Source of the DNA: an uncultured Paracoccaceae bacterium
GTDB lineage: Bacteria > Pseudomonadota > Alphaproteobacteria > Rhodobacterales > Rhodobacteraceae
Assembly: GCA_947500055.1 (NCBI GenBank)
Contig: CANMQO010000006.1
Coordinates: forward strand, 186,001 to 250,000
Reading direction: 5' to 3'
DNA length: 64,000 nucleotides
Under the pieces are notes generated by a model. That model was given only the letters and a program-made list of their open reading frames with translations. It did not search any database and was not told where the DNA came from. Made by a program: the position numbers and the translations under genes. Shown in pieces: positions 1-9,803 of the stretch; position 1 is the stretch's first letter; the number at the start of each line of letters is the position of its first letter.

Positions 1-678
1 GGCAATCCGCTGAAGCGGCGTGTTCCCGACGATCGCTTCGCGCATGCCGTCATTTTCCTTCAATGACCCTTTCAGGCTGGCGCTCATGACGCTGCCAAAG
101 GCCACGGCGTTGACCCGGATACGGTGCGCGGCCAGCGCCACAGCCATGGATCGCGTCATCTGGTCAAGGGCGGCGCTGCTCACCGAATAGGCGAGCAAAT
201 CAGGATGGGTGCGGCGGGCCGCGATAGAGCTGACATTGACAATTGCCCCAATTGGCCGGTCGCCCTCGTCATCGGCGGCCTGCTTGATCATACGCCGCGC
301 CACGGCCTGGCTCATGCGCATGGCTGTCAGGGTGTTTTGCTGCAAAAGCTCTTCGACAGAGTTGTCATCGGGATCGAGGGGGTCCGTGGTCATGACCTGG
401 CGGGTCCCGTTAACAAGAATGTCGATCCGCTCAAACCCGTCAATTGTTGCCGAAAGCAGGTTGGCGATGGTCAGCTTCTTGCGCAGGTCACCGGCGAAGA
501 TACGGACATTTTCTTCTTTCTTCGCAGCATCGCCCATTTCATGGCACAGCGCCTTTTCATCCATATCGGCGAAAACCACATTGGCGCCCATTTCGACGAA
601 ATGCCGCCCGATGGCCAGACCAACCCCATTGGCGGCCCCGGTCACGATGGCGGTTTTGCCCGCGATTGAAAATGACAT
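1..678 (-). CDS. SDR-family oxidoreductase, 3' part off the left edge; catalytic Lys replaced
   Basis: The reading frame opens with MSFSIAGKTAIVTGAANGVG, the TGxxxGxG dinucleotide-binding motif of short-chain dehydrogenases/reductases at about residues 13-20. It runs off the left edge, so the C-terminus is not seen. The active-site region reads NVSS, then about 13 residues later YSVSS. The Ser and Tyr of the SDR triad are present, but the YxxxK lysine is a serine. In classical SDRs that lysine lowers the Tyr pKa and binds the nicotinamide ribose, so this member may be catalytically impaired or may use a different mechanism. The substrate is unknown. It is 22 bp downstream of the stop of the next minus-strand gene and could be in the same transcription unit. 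Confidence 0.85.
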   Translation of the reverse strand, partial: MSFSIAGKTAIVTGAANGVGLAIGRHFVEMGANVVFADMDEKALCHEMGDAAKKEENVRIFAGDLRKKLTIANLLSATIDGFERIDILVNGTRQVMTTDPLDPDDNSVEELLQQNTLTAMRMSQAVARRMIKQAADDEGDRPIGAIVNVSSIAARRTHPDLLAYSVSSAALDQMTRSMAVALAAHRIRVNAVAFGSVMSASLKGSLKENDGMREAIVGNTPLQRIA

Positions 679-700
679 CGATGTTCTCCCTGGCCCGGGT

Positions 701-1672
701 CTAGCGAATGGGCCGATTTGCGTGGAACAGTTTGAACGCACCGTTACCGGCAATCATGTCCACATTGCGGAAACACTCAGACAATGTTGTTTCATAAGGC
801 AAGTGCCTGTTCGCCACCATCCAAAGCTTGCCATGGTTACCCAACAGGCGTGCTGCCGCCTGAATGAAACTGCGGCCCAACCCCGGATCAGCCGCCCGGC
901 TGGCATGGAAAGGCGGGTTCATGACGATCCCGTCATAGCCCGTTTGTGGCTTGAACTGTGTCGCGTCGGCCCAATGAAACTGCACCCGCGCATCGGTGAT
1001 ATTCAGCCGGGCACAATCAAGCGATAACGCCTCGGCCTCGATCAGATCAAGCGATTGCACACCGTCGCGGGCCAGAACCGCCGCCGCCAGATATCCCCAT
1101 CCCGCGCCAAGATCGGCCATCCGGGCGGGCAGCTTTGCAGGCAACGCATCAGCCAGAAAGGCCGAGCCTTTATCGATCGCGCCGTCCGAGTACACCCCGG
1201 CCTGCGTATAAAACCCATGCGCGCCCTTGGCTGGGCCTGCCGCGGCCCAGTCGGCAAATGCCTCCGTGGCAGAAAACCAGAACACGCGCCCATGGCCCTT
1301 GGTGATGGACGGCAAATCACCCAACTGCTTGCGGCAGGCCTTGAACAGGCTGTCGACCCCATCGGTCTTTTGCCCGTCGACAATCACAAGATCAGCCTTT
1401 GCACAGGCGGCGGCAACCATCGCACGTGCCAGTGTTTTGGACCGGGGCACCACAACAATCGCCGTGCGGCATGCGGGCATATCCTGCGTAACGGCATAGC
1501 CGGCACTCTCAAAAGCGCTGTAATCCGGATAGAAGCTGTGCATGACCCTGATATCCGCGCGCGGCAGTGATGACAGATCATAGCTGGCTGTTGGACGCAT
1601 CACCGCAATGTTGCCGTCAGGCAACGCGATCAGGCCGTCATCAAGGGCCGTGGATAAGCGGGATCTGGACAT
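701..1672 (-). CDS. rsmC: Class I SAM-dependent methyltransferase, RsmC/RlmG-like
   Basis: About 323 residues when started at MSRSRLSTALDD. A longer frame to 1717 exists but would overlap clpS and adds an unconserved-looking leader. The C-terminal half has the SAM-binding motif I (DLGAGWGY, about residue 185) and the catalytic NPPFH motif (about residue 253) of N2-guanine rRNA methyltransferases. The N-terminal half looks like the degenerate pseudo-methyltransferase domain of the RsmC/RlmG family. The likely role is methylation of a guanine in rRNA, with 16S G1207 as the RsmC precedent; the exact target cannot be read from sequence. It follows clpS closely on the same strand, so cotranscription is likely. 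Confidence 0.75.
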   Translation of the reverse strand: MSRSRLSTALDDGLIALPDGNIAVMRPTASYDLSSLPRADIRVMHSFYPDYSAFESAGYAVTQDMPACRTAIVVVPRSKTLARAMVAAACAKADLVIVDGQKTDGVDSLFKACRKQLGDLPSITKGHGRVFWFSATEAFADWAAAGPAKGAHGFYTQAGVYSDGAIDKGSAFLADALPAKLPARMADLGAGWGYLAAAVLARDGVQSLDLIEAEALSLDCARLNITDARVQFHWADATQFKPQTGYDGIVMNPPFHASRAADPGLGRSFIQAAARLLGNHGKLWMVANRHLPYETTLSECFRNVDMIAGNGAFKLFHANRPIR

Positions 1673-1695
1673 GTTGGACGAATAACGGCCGCGCG

Positions 1696-2019
1696 TTATT
1701 CTTTCTCCATCGTGCATTGAAGGGGGTGCTGGTGCCGCTGGGCAAAATCCATGACCTGCGCCACCTTGGTTTCCGCGATTTCGTGGCTGAACACGCCGAC
1801 AACGGCGACACCTTTCTTGTGAACGGTCAGCATCAGCTCAAACGCCTGCGCGTGCGACAGGCCAAAGAACCGTTCCAGAACATGCACCACGAATTCCATC
1901 GGCGTGAAATCATCGTTCAGGATCAATACCTTGTAAAGTGGTGGGCGCTTTGTCTTTGGCTTCGTCTCAAGCGCGACGCCGACGTCACCGTCGTCATCGT
2001 CCTTCTTGTCCGCCATCAT
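1696..2019 (-). CDS. clpS: ATP-dependent Clp protease adaptor ClpS
   Basis: About 107 residues. The core [17 protein letters not shown], followed by [20 protein letters not shown], is the canonical ClpS fold, with the Asp pair and hydrophobic pocket that bind N-degron side chains and deliver substrates to ClpA-ClpP. A charged Asp-rich N-terminal extension ([11 protein letters not shown]) precedes it, as in other alphaproteobacterial ClpS proteins. The frame continues upstream to 2052, and the MM pair at 2019/2016 is the preferred start on family length. No clpA is next to it in this window. The following methyltransferase gene begins just past its stop region. Confidence 0.93.
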   Translation of the reverse strand: MMADKKDDDDGDVGVALETKPKTKRPPLYKVLILNDDFTPMEFVVHVLERFFGLSHAQAFELMLTVHKKGVAVVGVFSHEIAETKVAQVMDFAQRHQHPLQCTMEKE

Positions 2020-2052
2020 TGTCAGCTCTGCCAGCATCAATTGGTCCCACAT

Positions 2053-2321
2053 TCGTAGGCGTTATATATAAGGCACAGATCGCCCATGAAAAGGGCAAGA
2101 ATATCGCGCCCGAATCCGAGGCCAGATCACCTGCATTTGGTTTATCTAGCGGAACACCCGATTTCGCCCACAACATGTTGCTGTGGGAACTTTATCAACG
2201 GTCGAAAAGTCTTTGAATTTAGGGTATTTTATGAAATTCGAAGCTATGTTAGCGTGACGTTATAACAATAAGACCACCGGAAAAATCCGGGGTCAGAGGC
2301 AGATAAAAAGAGGCAAGCGAC
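2053..2321. other. Divergent intergenic region between clpS and the D,D-carboxypeptidase gene
   Basis: About 270 bp without a supported gene. It must hold the promoters of both divergent genes. On the minus strand a TATATA tract lies near 2065, within 50 bp of the clpS start. The stretch 2213-2275 is AT-rich compared with its surroundings. I could not assign convincing -35/-10 pairs. A purine-rich AGAGGC ribosome-binding site precedes the GTG at 2322. Confidence 0.5.
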
Positions 2322-3809
2322 GTGGCAAGTCGTCCGGGACAAGTGGCCCTATCTGGGCTTTTTCTATTCGTATTTTTGATTGCAATCCTGTTCGCGCCTC
2401 TGCGCGGATCAGCGGCACCTTACGCCGCAATGGTGATGGACGCCCGAACCGGCGAGGTGCTGCATTCCCGCAATGCCGACACCCGGTTGCACCCTGCATC
2501 CCTGACCAAGATGATGACGCTCTACATCGCGTTTCAGGCGATTGAGCGGGGCGAGATTACGCTGGATACGCCTGTCACCATTTCGCGCAACGCGGCGAGC
2601 GAACCGCCCTCCAAACTGGGGCTGCGAGCCGGTCAGCAAATCCGGCTGCGTTTCCTGCTGCGAGCGGCGGCCGTCAAATCTGCCAATGACGCCGCCACCG
2701 CCATTGGGGAGGCCATTTCCGGATCCGAGGAAGCTTTTGCGACACGAATGAACCGCACCGCCACGGCGATGGGCATGCGCAACACCACATTCCGCAATGC
2801 GCATGGGCTGACCCAGTCGGGCCATATGTCGACCGCGCGGGACATGTCGATCCTGGGTCGCCACGTAATTTATGATTTCCCCCAGTATTATAACCTGTTC
2901 TCGCGCCGCACTGCCGATGCAGGCATTGCCACGGTGCGCCATACCAATCGCCGTTGGTTGGATAGCTATCGTGGCGGTGACGGGATCAAAACCGGATATA
3001 CACGGGCTGCCGGGTTCAACCTTGTGGCCTCTGCCCAGCGCGGTCAGGAACGCGTGATTGCGACGGTATTTGGCGGCTCCTCAACCGCTGCGCGCAATGC
3101 CCGGATCACCGAGTTGATGGATATGGGCTTTAACCGCGCGCCGTCACGGGCCCGCATTCGCCAGCCAAACCCACCTGCGGCGATGTTGAGCGCGGCACCG
3201 AATCCGCAAAACAGCCAGCGCGGCAATGCAGGCAAAACAATCCGTGTCAGCGGGCTGGTGACCACCAGCATCCGGCCAGTCGCACGGCCCTTGCCGCAAG
3301 CAACGCCAGAGGCGCTCCTGGCCGCCGTCGATCCCGATATCATCAACTCGGTTGTCGCAAACGCTGTTGATGCGGCTGTCGCCGAGGCTCTGGCGGACGT
3401 GCTGGAAGAACCAAGCGCACCGGTTTCAGTGGCTGCAACAACGCCAGCTGTGTCACCACAACCGCGCCCTGCCGCCGCTGCTGCAGAACAGGTTGTCATG
3501 GCCGCCGCAAATCCGGCGCCGGCAGTCCAGACCGCACCCGAAGTTGTGACCCGGATATCAACCTCCGGCGGGCGCCACTGGGGCGTCAATGTGGGCCGGT
3601 ACAATTCACGCTATGACGCCGAACGGGTGTTGTTGCGGGTCGCATTGAACGAGATGAGCACGCTTGACGGATCATTGCGCCGTGTTGTGCAGCGATCTGG
3701 CGGGTTTGACGCCAACTTCATGGGACTGACCCGCGAAGGGGCTGACCTTGCGTGCCGCCGGTTGCAAGCGCGCGGAACCACCTGCTTCATGATCGGGTCC
3801 GACGGTTAG
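2322..3809 (+). CDS. D-alanyl-D-alanine carboxypeptidase (PBP5/6 type) with SPOR domain
   Basis: 495 residues from a GTG start preceded by AGAGG. A hydrophobic N-terminal segment (about residues 10-30) is a signal peptide or anchor. The penicillin-binding active-site motifs are all present: SLTK at 60-63, SAN at 120-122 and KTG at 223-225. The enzyme should trim the terminal D-Ala from peptidoglycan pentapeptides in the periplasm. An Ala/Pro-rich linker (about 265-400) leads to a C-terminal SPOR-like domain (about 405-490) expected to bind denuded septal glycan. This S11-peptidase plus SPOR layout is common in Rhodobacteraceae. It converges on yejF across a twin-hairpin terminator. Confidence 0.93.
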   Translation: MASRPGQVALSGLFLFVFLIAILFAPLRGSAAPYAAMVMDARTGEVLHSRNADTRLHPASLTKMMTLYIAFQAIERGEITLDTPVTISRNAASEPPSKLGLRAGQQIRLRFLLRAAAVKSANDAATAIGEAISGSEEAFATRMNRTATAMGMRNTTFRNAHGLTQSGHMSTARDMSILGRHVIYDFPQYYNLFSRRTADAGIATVRHTNRRWLDSYRGGDGIKTGYTRAAGFNLVASAQRGQERVIATVFGGSSTAARNARITELMDMGFNRAPSRARIRQPNPPAAMLSAAPNPQNSQRGNAGKTIRVSGLVTTSIRPVARPLPQATPEALLAAVDPDIINSVVANAVDAAVAEALADVLEEPSAPVSVAATTPAVSPQPRPAAAAAEQVVMAAANPAPAVQTAPEVVTRISTSGGRHWGVNVGRYNSRYDAERVLLRVALNEMSTLDGSLRRVVQRSGGFDANFMGLTREGADLACRRLQARGTTCFMIGSDG

Positions 3810-3813
3810 GGCA

Positions 3814-3860
3814 CAAATTCCTGACACAGGAATTTGGCCAGAAAATTTTAAATTTTCTGG
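3814..3860. terminator. Twin AT-rich hairpins between convergent genes (twin-hairpin locus 1)
   Basis: Two perfect inverted repeats lie back to back. The first is CAAATTCCTG-aca-CAGGAATTTG (3814-3836). The second is CCAGAAAATTT-t-AAATTTTCTGG (3838-3860). They sit immediately after the carboxypeptidase stop and just before the yejF stop on the other strand, so they probably act as a bidirectional terminator. The same two-hairpin architecture, with different stem sequences, recurs at 14835, 22826, 25507 and 61607. Confidence 0.7.
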
Positions 3861-3864
3861 CGCC

Positions 3865-5460
3865 TCAGGCAACCTTGCCTTCAAACGCCGCAGCCATGAG
3901 CGCGCGGGTATAGTCGGTTTGTGGTGCATCGAAAATCGTGTCGGCATCTGCAGCTTCGACCACATCGCCCTGTTTCATCACCATCACCTTATGCGACAAG
4001 GCGCGCACGACCTTCAGATCGTGGCTGATAAACAGATAGGCCAGCCCGTAACGTTGCTGCAATTCGCGCAATAGCGCCACAATCTGCACCTGCACCGTCA
4101 TATCGAGGGCCGAGGTCGGTTCGTCCAAAATCAAAAGTTTCGGACGCAGGATCATGGCCCGCGCAATGGCAATCCGTTGCCTCTGCCCGCCGGAAAACTC
4201 ATGCGGGTAACGATCCATCAGCACGGGATCAAGGCCAACCTCGCCCATGATCTCACCCACCATATCGCGGCGATTCCGGCCCGGCTCAACGCCATGCACG
4301 CCCAGCCCTTCGGCAATGATCTCAGCCACCGTCATGCGAGGCGAGAGCGAGCCATAGGGGTCCTGAAACACGATCTGCATCTCGTGGCGCAGCGGGCGCA
4401 TCTGGCGCTGGTTCAGACCATGAATGTCGCTGCCCTGAAAGGCGATCCGCCCTTCGGACTGGATCAGGCGCATCACGGCCAGAGCCAGTGTTGTTTTGCC
4501 TGATCCGCTTTCACCAACCACGCCCAATGTCTCACCTGCGCGCACGGTCAATGTCGCCTGATTGACCGCCTTGATGTGTCCAACCGTGCGCTTCAGAAGG
4601 CCCCTGCGGATCGGGAACCATATCCTGGCTTGTTCGGTCTCCAATATGACAGGCGCGCCCGCAGGCACCGGGGCGGGCACGCCGGTTGATTCCGCGGCCA
4701 GCAGCATTTGGGTATATGGATGCTGCGGATTTGCAAAAATCTCGGCCGTTGGTCCGGTCTCAACGATTTTCCCGTCCTTCATCACGCAGACCCGGTCGGC
4801 AATCTTGCGCACGATTGTCAGGTCATGGGTGATGAACAGCATCGACATGCCTTCATCGCGTTTCAGATCGGCGAGCAGATCAAGAATCTGCGCCTGAATA
4901 GTCACATCCAGCGCGGTTGTCGGTTCATCCGCGATCAGCAATTCTGGCCCGTTGGCCAGTGCCATGGCGATCATGACGCGTTGCCGTTGCCCGCCTGACA
5001 ATTGATGAGGATAGGCGCCAAGCCGGGTTTCGGCGTCCCTGATCCCGACCCGTTCCAGCAATTGCACAATCCGGTCACGTACTGCAGGTCCGCGCAGCCC
5101 CTGATGCAATTCTATGCTTTCGGCCAGCTGCTTTTCCAACGTGTGCAGCGGGTTCAGCGATGTCATCGGTTCCTGAAAGATGAAGCTGATATCGTTGCCC
5201 CGCACCCTGCGCAATTCAGCTTCATCCGCGCCAACCATCTCTGCACCTTCGTAGCGGATCGAACCGGCCATGGCGGCGCTATCGCCCAATAGCTGGACTG
5301 TCGACAGGGCCGTCACGGATTTGCCGGACCCGCTTTCGCCAACAAGCGCCACGGTCTCGCCCCTGCCTACCTCAAAGGACACCCCACGCACCGCATGGGT
5401 CGTTTCACCATCCTGCCGGAAGGCAACGCGCAGGTCGCGTACTTTCAAAAGGGCACTCAT
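3865..5460 (-). CDS. yejF: Peptide ABC transporter ATP-binding protein, double-cassette (YejF)
   Basis: 531 residues with two complete ABC ATPase domains. The first has Walker A GESGSGKS near residue 40, signature LSGGQRQR and Walker B LLIADEP. The second has Walker A GESGSGKT near residue 315, signature FSGGQRQR and Walker B LLILDEP. The fused pair powers import of oligopeptides (microcin C-like and antimicrobial peptides in known Yej systems) through YejB-YejE. The start overlaps the stop of yejE by 4 bases, and it is the last gene of the yejABEF operon. Confidence 0.95.
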   Translation of the reverse strand: MSALLKVRDLRVAFRQDGETTHAVRGVSFEVGRGETVALVGESGSGKSVTALSTVQLLGDSAAMAGSIRYEGAEMVGADEAELRRVRGNDISFIFQEPMTSLNPLHTLEKQLAESIELHQGLRGPAVRDRIVQLLERVGIRDAETRLGAYPHQLSGGQRQRVMIAMALANGPELLIADEPTTALDVTIQAQILDLLADLKRDEGMSMLFITHDLTIVRKIADRVCVMKDGKIVETGPTAEIFANPQHPYTQMLLAAESTGVPAPVPAGAPVILETEQARIWFPIRRGLLKRTVGHIKAVNQATLTVRAGETLGVVGESGSGKTTLALAVMRLIQSEGRIAFQGSDIHGLNQRQMRPLRHEMQIVFQDPYGSLSPRMTVAEIIAEGLGVHGVEPGRNRRDMVGEIMGEVGLDPVLMDRYPHEFSGGQRQRIAIARAMILRPKLLILDEPTSALDMTVQVQIVALLRELQQRYGLAYLFISHDLKVVRALSHKVMVMKQGDVVEAADADTIFDAPQTDYTRALMAAAFEGKVA

Positions 5461-6626
5461 TCTGCAGCGGCCTCCTGGCTTTTCAACAGGTCTGCGTCGG
5501 CGACGGTCACATCGCCATCCGCCACGAATGTCTTGCGCGGATCAAAGGCATCGCGCACCCCTTCGAAGATGAACACCAACAGCGACAGCATGATCGCAAA
5601 GGTAAAAAACGCGGTGAACCCCAGCCAGGGGGCTTGCAGATTCTGTTTGGCCTGCAAGGTCATTTCACCAAGGCTGGGGGCCGAAGATGGCAAGCCAAAA
5701 CCCAGAAAATCGAGCGAGGCCAAACCGCCAATCGCCCCGGTAATCAGGAAGGGCAGCATCGTCAGCGTCGCCACCATGGCATTGGGCAGCATATGGCGGA
5801 ACATGATGGTCCGGTCGGGCACGCCCAGCGCCTTGGCCGCGCGCACATATTCCAGATTGCGGGCGCGCAGGAATTCAGCGCGCACCACACCCACAAGGGC
5901 GGGCCAGCCGAACAGCACTGTCAGGAACACAAGCAGCCAGTAACTGCGCCCCAATATCGCAAAGACGATAATGATCACGTAGAGCGACGGCATGCCGGTC
6001 CAGATCTCGATAAAGCGCTGGAACAGCAGGTCAGTCCAGCCCCCGAAATAGCCTTGCACAGCACCTGCCATGATCCCGATGATCGACGCGGCCACTGTCA
6101 CGGTCAGCGCGAATGTCACCGATAATCGGAACCCATAGATCACCCGGGCCAACACGTCGCGTTTGGTGTCATCGGTGCCCAGCCAGTTATCAGCGGATGG
6201 GGGCGACGGGGCGACACCGCGTACATCGACAATCGTGTTGTAGGAATAGGGGATGACCGGCCAAAGCATCCAGCCCTTCTGGAAATCGCCGTCCAGCACG
6301 TCGCCCGCCTCAGCAGAGGCGATCATCTCTTCCGGGGCATCAAAACAGCTTTCCAACCCGCCGGTGATGATCAGGCAATCCACCTCAACCTCGCCATACC
6401 CGGCCTCCGTCGGGAAATCTCCCCCAAAATCCCGCTCGGAATAGAAACTGAATATCGGCATCCGGATTTCGCCGCGATAGCTGACCATGATCGGTTTGTC
6501 ATTGGCGATGAACTCCGCAAAAAGCGACAGACCAAACAGCACGCTAAAGAGGATCAGTGACCACCACGCCCGCCTGTTGCGGCGGAAATTACGCCAACGG
6601 CGCTGGTTCAGGGGGGATAACCGCAT
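5457..6626 (-). CDS. yejE: Peptide ABC transporter permease YejE
   Basis: 389 residues. It starts with an N-terminal transmembrane segment (about 20-40), followed by a roughly 110-residue polar region and then the BPD_transp_1 permease core with about five membrane helices. The EAA-type cytoplasmic loop that contacts the ATPase (RAAKALGVPDRTIMFRHMLP) is near residues 260-280. The long region after the first helix is typical of YejE-type permeases. It lies between yejB and yejF with 1-4 base overlaps on both sides. Confidence 0.94.
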   Translation of the reverse strand: MRLSPLNQRRWRNFRRNRRAWWSLILFSVLFGLSLFAEFIANDKPIMVSYRGEIRMPIFSFYSERDFGGDFPTEAGYGEVEVDCLIITGGLESCFDAPEEMIASAEAGDVLDGDFQKGWMLWPVIPYSYNTIVDVRGVAPSPPSADNWLGTDDTKRDVLARVIYGFRLSVTFALTVTVAASIIGIMAGAVQGYFGGWTDLLFQRFIEIWTGMPSLYVIIIVFAILGRSYWLLVFLTVLFGWPALVGVVRAEFLRARNLEYVRAAKALGVPDRTIMFRHMLPNAMVATLTMLPFLITGAIGGLASLDFLGFGLPSSAPSLGEMTLQAKQNLQAPWLGFTAFFTFAIMLSLLVFIFEGVRDAFDPRKTFVADGDVTVADADLLKSQEAAAE

Positions 6627-7702
6627 CAGCCGCGCGCCTCAAAATCAATCCGCGGATCGATGAACACATATGTCAGATCGGTCAGGATCCCGACGACCAG
6701 CCCGATCAGCGAAAAGGCAAAAAGCGTGCCAAAGACCACGGGGTAGTCACGGGCGACGGCGGCCTCGAACCCCAACCGGCCCAGCCCATCCAGCGAAAAC
6801 AGCGTTTCGATGATCAGTGATCCGCCGAAAAACACACCGATAAACAATGCCGGAAACCCGGAAATGACGATCAGCATCGCGTTGCGGAAGACGTGACCAT
6901 ACAGGACGCGGCTCTCCGACAGGCCCTTGGCCTTGGCGGTGATCACATATTGCTTCTTGATCTCATCAAGAAAACTGTTCTTGGTCAAAAGCGTCAGCGT
7001 GGCAAAGGCCGATATGGTCGAGGCCAGCACCGGCAATGTGATGTGCCAGAAATAATCCAGCACTTTGCCGATCATGGTCAGATCCTCAAAATTGGTCGAG
7101 GTCAGCCCACGCAACGGGAAAATGCGCCAATACGACCCACCCGCAAACAGGACAATCAGCAGAATGGCGAACAGGAAGCCGGGGATGGCGTAGCCAATGA
7201 TGATCGCGCCAGATGTCCAAGTATCAAAGGGCGAGCCATCCCTGACGGCCTTTTTGATCCCAAGGGGGATCGACACCAGGTAGGCAATCAACGTGGACCA
7301 CAAACCCAGCGTGATCGACACCGGCATCTTTTCCAGCACCAGATCAAAGACACTGATCTTGCGGAACCAGCTTTCGCCAAAGTCAAAGCGGGCGTAGTTC
7401 CACATCATATTCAGAAAACGCTCTAGCGGGGGTTTGTCAAAACCGAACTCGCGCTCCAGTTCCTCAATGAAGGCCGACGGCAGGCCCTGCCCGCCGATAT
7501 ACCCGGTATCGTCAGACGCGCCTGCTATCTCCCCCCCGCCACCGGCAAAGTTCTCAAATACGTCGCCGCTGCCCTCCAGCTGGGCGATGATCTGCTCGAT
7601 CGGCCCGCCGGGGACAAACTGAATCAGCGTGAAGTTGATGATCATGATCCCCAGCAGGGTCGGGATCACCAGCAACAGCCGTCGAAGGATATAGGCGCCC
7701 AT
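6626..7702 (-). CDS. yejB: Peptide ABC transporter permease YejB
   Basis: 358 residues of the DppB/OppB permease family. An N-terminal helix starts at [18 protein letters not shown]. About five further helices follow, with the coupling loop [20 protein letters not shown] near residues 235-255. A Gly/Asp-rich periplasmic insertion at about 45-75 matches the extra region of YejB relative to OppB. It begins 12 bp after the yejA stop and its stop meets the yejE start. Confidence 0.94.
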   Translation of the reverse strand: MGAYILRRLLLVIPTLLGIMIINFTLIQFVPGGPIEQIIAQLEGSGDVFENFAGGGGEIAGASDDTGYIGGQGLPSAFIEELEREFGFDKPPLERFLNMMWNYARFDFGESWFRKISVFDLVLEKMPVSITLGLWSTLIAYLVSIPLGIKKAVRDGSPFDTWTSGAIIIGYAIPGFLFAILLIVLFAGGSYWRIFPLRGLTSTNFEDLTMIGKVLDYFWHITLPVLASTISAFATLTLLTKNSFLDEIKKQYVITAKAKGLSESRVLYGHVFRNAMLIVISGFPALFIGVFFGGSLIIETLFSLDGLGRLGFEAAVARDYPVVFGTLFAFSLIGLVVGILTDLTYVFIDPRIDFEARG

Positions 7703-7714
7703 AAAGCCGGAACC

Positions 7715-9634
7715 CTACTGAAACGCACCTGCAGCGCGCAGGGTCTCCGCAGACTCTGCGTCGTACCACCAGTTATCAAGTGGCGACAACGCCAGCGGTG
7801 GGATTTCCTTGAAACGATACATGTCGAAATAGGCCACAGTATGCACGCCCTTTTGCCATTGTGGGATCCAGAACTGCTCAGCCCGCAATACGCGATCAAG
7901 AGCGCGTGTGCCGGTGGTCAGTTCTTCCAGTGTCTTTGCCTCGACAATGATTTCGATAATACGGTCGACAGCAGGCAGCTTCAGTCGCATCGGGTTGCGA
8001 GAGCTGTCTTCTGCCGCTTCCGATCCAAAGAACTGCGAAAGCTGCTGACCCGGCTCAAACCCCTGCCCAAGCGATGCATTCGTGATATCAAAACGACCCG
8101 ACCGGCGGCGTTCGATATATTGCGACGTATCCACGCGTTCGAGTTTTGCATCAACGCCAAGACGTTCGAGGTTTTCGACAATCGGGTTGATGATGCGGTC
8201 AAACTGCGGCGAGCGTTCAAGAAACTCCACACTAAGAACCTCGCCATCCTTGCGACGCATGCCATCGTCACCAGCAATCCATCCGGCATCGTCAAGCAGG
8301 GCAGATGCCGCGCGCAGCTGACGACGATCCAGTGGACGCTCTGCCGTGGCCGATACGGGCGGCACAAACGCCGCATTCGTCAGAATTGACCCGTCCAGCA
8401 ACCCTTCATCAACAAGCGGCTGAAGAATAGCCAACTCGCCTTCAGTTGGAACGCCAGATGCTTTTAGATCGGAATTATCCCAAAAGGACTGCGGTCGCTC
8501 GTAAAGACCATAAAACAGCGCCTCGTTCATCCATTCGAAATTCACCATCAGTGACAGCGCTTCGCGGACGCGGCGGTCCTGAAATTTTTCCTGATTCAGG
8601 TTAAAGACAAAACCTTGACCGGTGCCGATATTGCCATCTGGCAATTCTTCGACCCTCACCCAGCCTTTTTGCCGGGCGGGAAAGTCGTAACCGGTGGCCC
8701 ATTGAAGTGAACTGTTTTCGCTGCGGTACGCGTATGCACCGGATTTGAAACCTTCGAATGCCGCACCACTGTCCGCAAAATACTCCACCCGAATCGTTTC
8801 AAAATTGTTGCGGCCCTGATTGATTGGCAGGTCCGCCCCCCACCATTCGGGATCATAGCGATAGATGATCTGACGCCCGACATCGGATTCTGCCAGCCTA
8901 TACGGCCCGGTGGCCATGAATGGCGCCTGTGACGGTTCATCAAGGCGGGTGCCGGTTTCCTCGAACCATGCCTTCGAAAAGGCCGATGTGCCGCCAACCC
9001 AGGATACGACATCGCGGCGCGGGGCGTTTTCGGTAAATGTAAACTTAATGCGGTGCTCGTCCAGAACCTCCACGCTGTCGATGAACTGGGAGTAGACGCT
9101 GCGATACTCGGTAATACCTTGCTCAAGATACAGCTCGAACGTGAATTTCAGGTCCTCTGCCGTCATCAGGGTGCCATCCCAGAACTTGACGTCATCGCGG
9201 AGATTGAAAATCACCCAGTTACGACTATCGGGATACTCCAACGTTTCACACAAGTAGCAATAGACCCCGTAAGGATCATCTGCCGTTGATGTAAGGATGC
9301 TTTCGTAGCCAATTGTCGACAATGCGGCCGGGACACCCTTACGCGTTGATAGGTTGAAGCTGTCAAATGTGCCCTGCGCCCATTGTGAGAACTCACCGCC
9401 CTTGGGCGCGTCAGGGTTAACGTAATCCAGAACCGCATTCGGCCCGTATTTGAGCTCACCAAAATTTACATAGCCATGGCTTACCGTTATTGCCTCATGG
9501 CTGTCTGCCAACACATCACCCGCAACCAGCAGCGCGCCAAACCCCACGACCGAACCCAAAAACCATTGTTTCAACCGCGCGAAATCAGAAACATCTTGCA
9601 CAGTAACGGCTTTGGACGGGCGGCGATTTTGCAT
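7715..9634 (-). CDS. yejA: Periplasmic peptide-binding protein YejA
   Basis: About 639 residues from the ATG at 9634 (MQNRRPSKAV), which has GGAGAG at proper spacing; the frame extends further upstream without a ribosome site. A signal peptide with hydrophobic core FLGSVVGFGALLVAG ends near ADS at about residue 45. The remainder is an SBP_bac_5 solute-binding protein for oligopeptides, with typical segments such as WVIFNLRDDVKFWDG. No lipobox cysteine is visible, so it is probably soluble in the periplasm. It is the first gene of the operon and is followed after 12 bp by yejB. Confidence 0.93.
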   Translation of the reverse strand: MQNRRPSKAVTVQDVSDFARLKQWFLGSVVGFGALLVAGDVLADSHEAITVSHGYVNFGELKYGPNAVLDYVNPDAPKGGEFSQWAQGTFDSFNLSTRKGVPAALSTIGYESILTSTADDPYGVYCYLCETLEYPDSRNWVIFNLRDDVKFWDGTLMTAEDLKFTFELYLEQGITEYRSVYSQFIDSVEVLDEHRIKFTFTENAPRRDVVSWVGGTSAFSKAWFEETGTRLDEPSQAPFMATGPYRLAESDVGRQIIYRYDPEWWGADLPINQGRNNFETIRVEYFADSGAAFEGFKSGAYAYRSENSSLQWATGYDFPARQKGWVRVEELPDGNIGTGQGFVFNLNQEKFQDRRVREALSLMVNFEWMNEALFYGLYERPQSFWDNSDLKASGVPTEGELAILQPLVDEGLLDGSILTNAAFVPPVSATAERPLDRRQLRAASALLDDAGWIAGDDGMRRKDGEVLSVEFLERSPQFDRIINPIVENLERLGVDAKLERVDTSQYIERRRSGRFDITNASLGQGFEPGQQLSQFFGSEAAEDSSRNPMRLKLPAVDRIIEIIVEAKTLEELTTGTRALDRVLRAEQFWIPQWQKGVHTVAYFDMYRFKEIPPLALSPLDNWWYDAESAETLRAAGAFQ

Positions 9635-9750
9635 TAGTCTCTCCGGTTTGGACGTAACGATATTACTCATACTTGAGGCTACGGGACAGGATAGCAAACA
9701 TTCAAGTTGAGAATGCGTGATCCGTCGGTGATGAAACTGTAACAATCATG

Positions 9751-9779
9751 AAAAAAGGCCACCCAATTCGGGCGGCCCG
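9751..9779 (-). terminator. Rho-independent terminator of the cytochrome c gene
   Basis: Read on the minus strand, GGCCGCCC-gaatt-GGGTGGCC forms an 8-bp stem with one G-U pair, followed directly by six T. It lies about 25 bp past the stop of the cytochrome c gene and upstream of yejA, separating the two units. Confidence 0.85.
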
Positions 9780-9803
9780 TTTACGTTTCGGTAACAGTTG
9801 CGG

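Noticed and set aside
124..1027. Plus-strand open frames at the left end
   Set aside because: They are antisense to the SDR and RsmC-like genes, whose motifs are clear on the minus strand.
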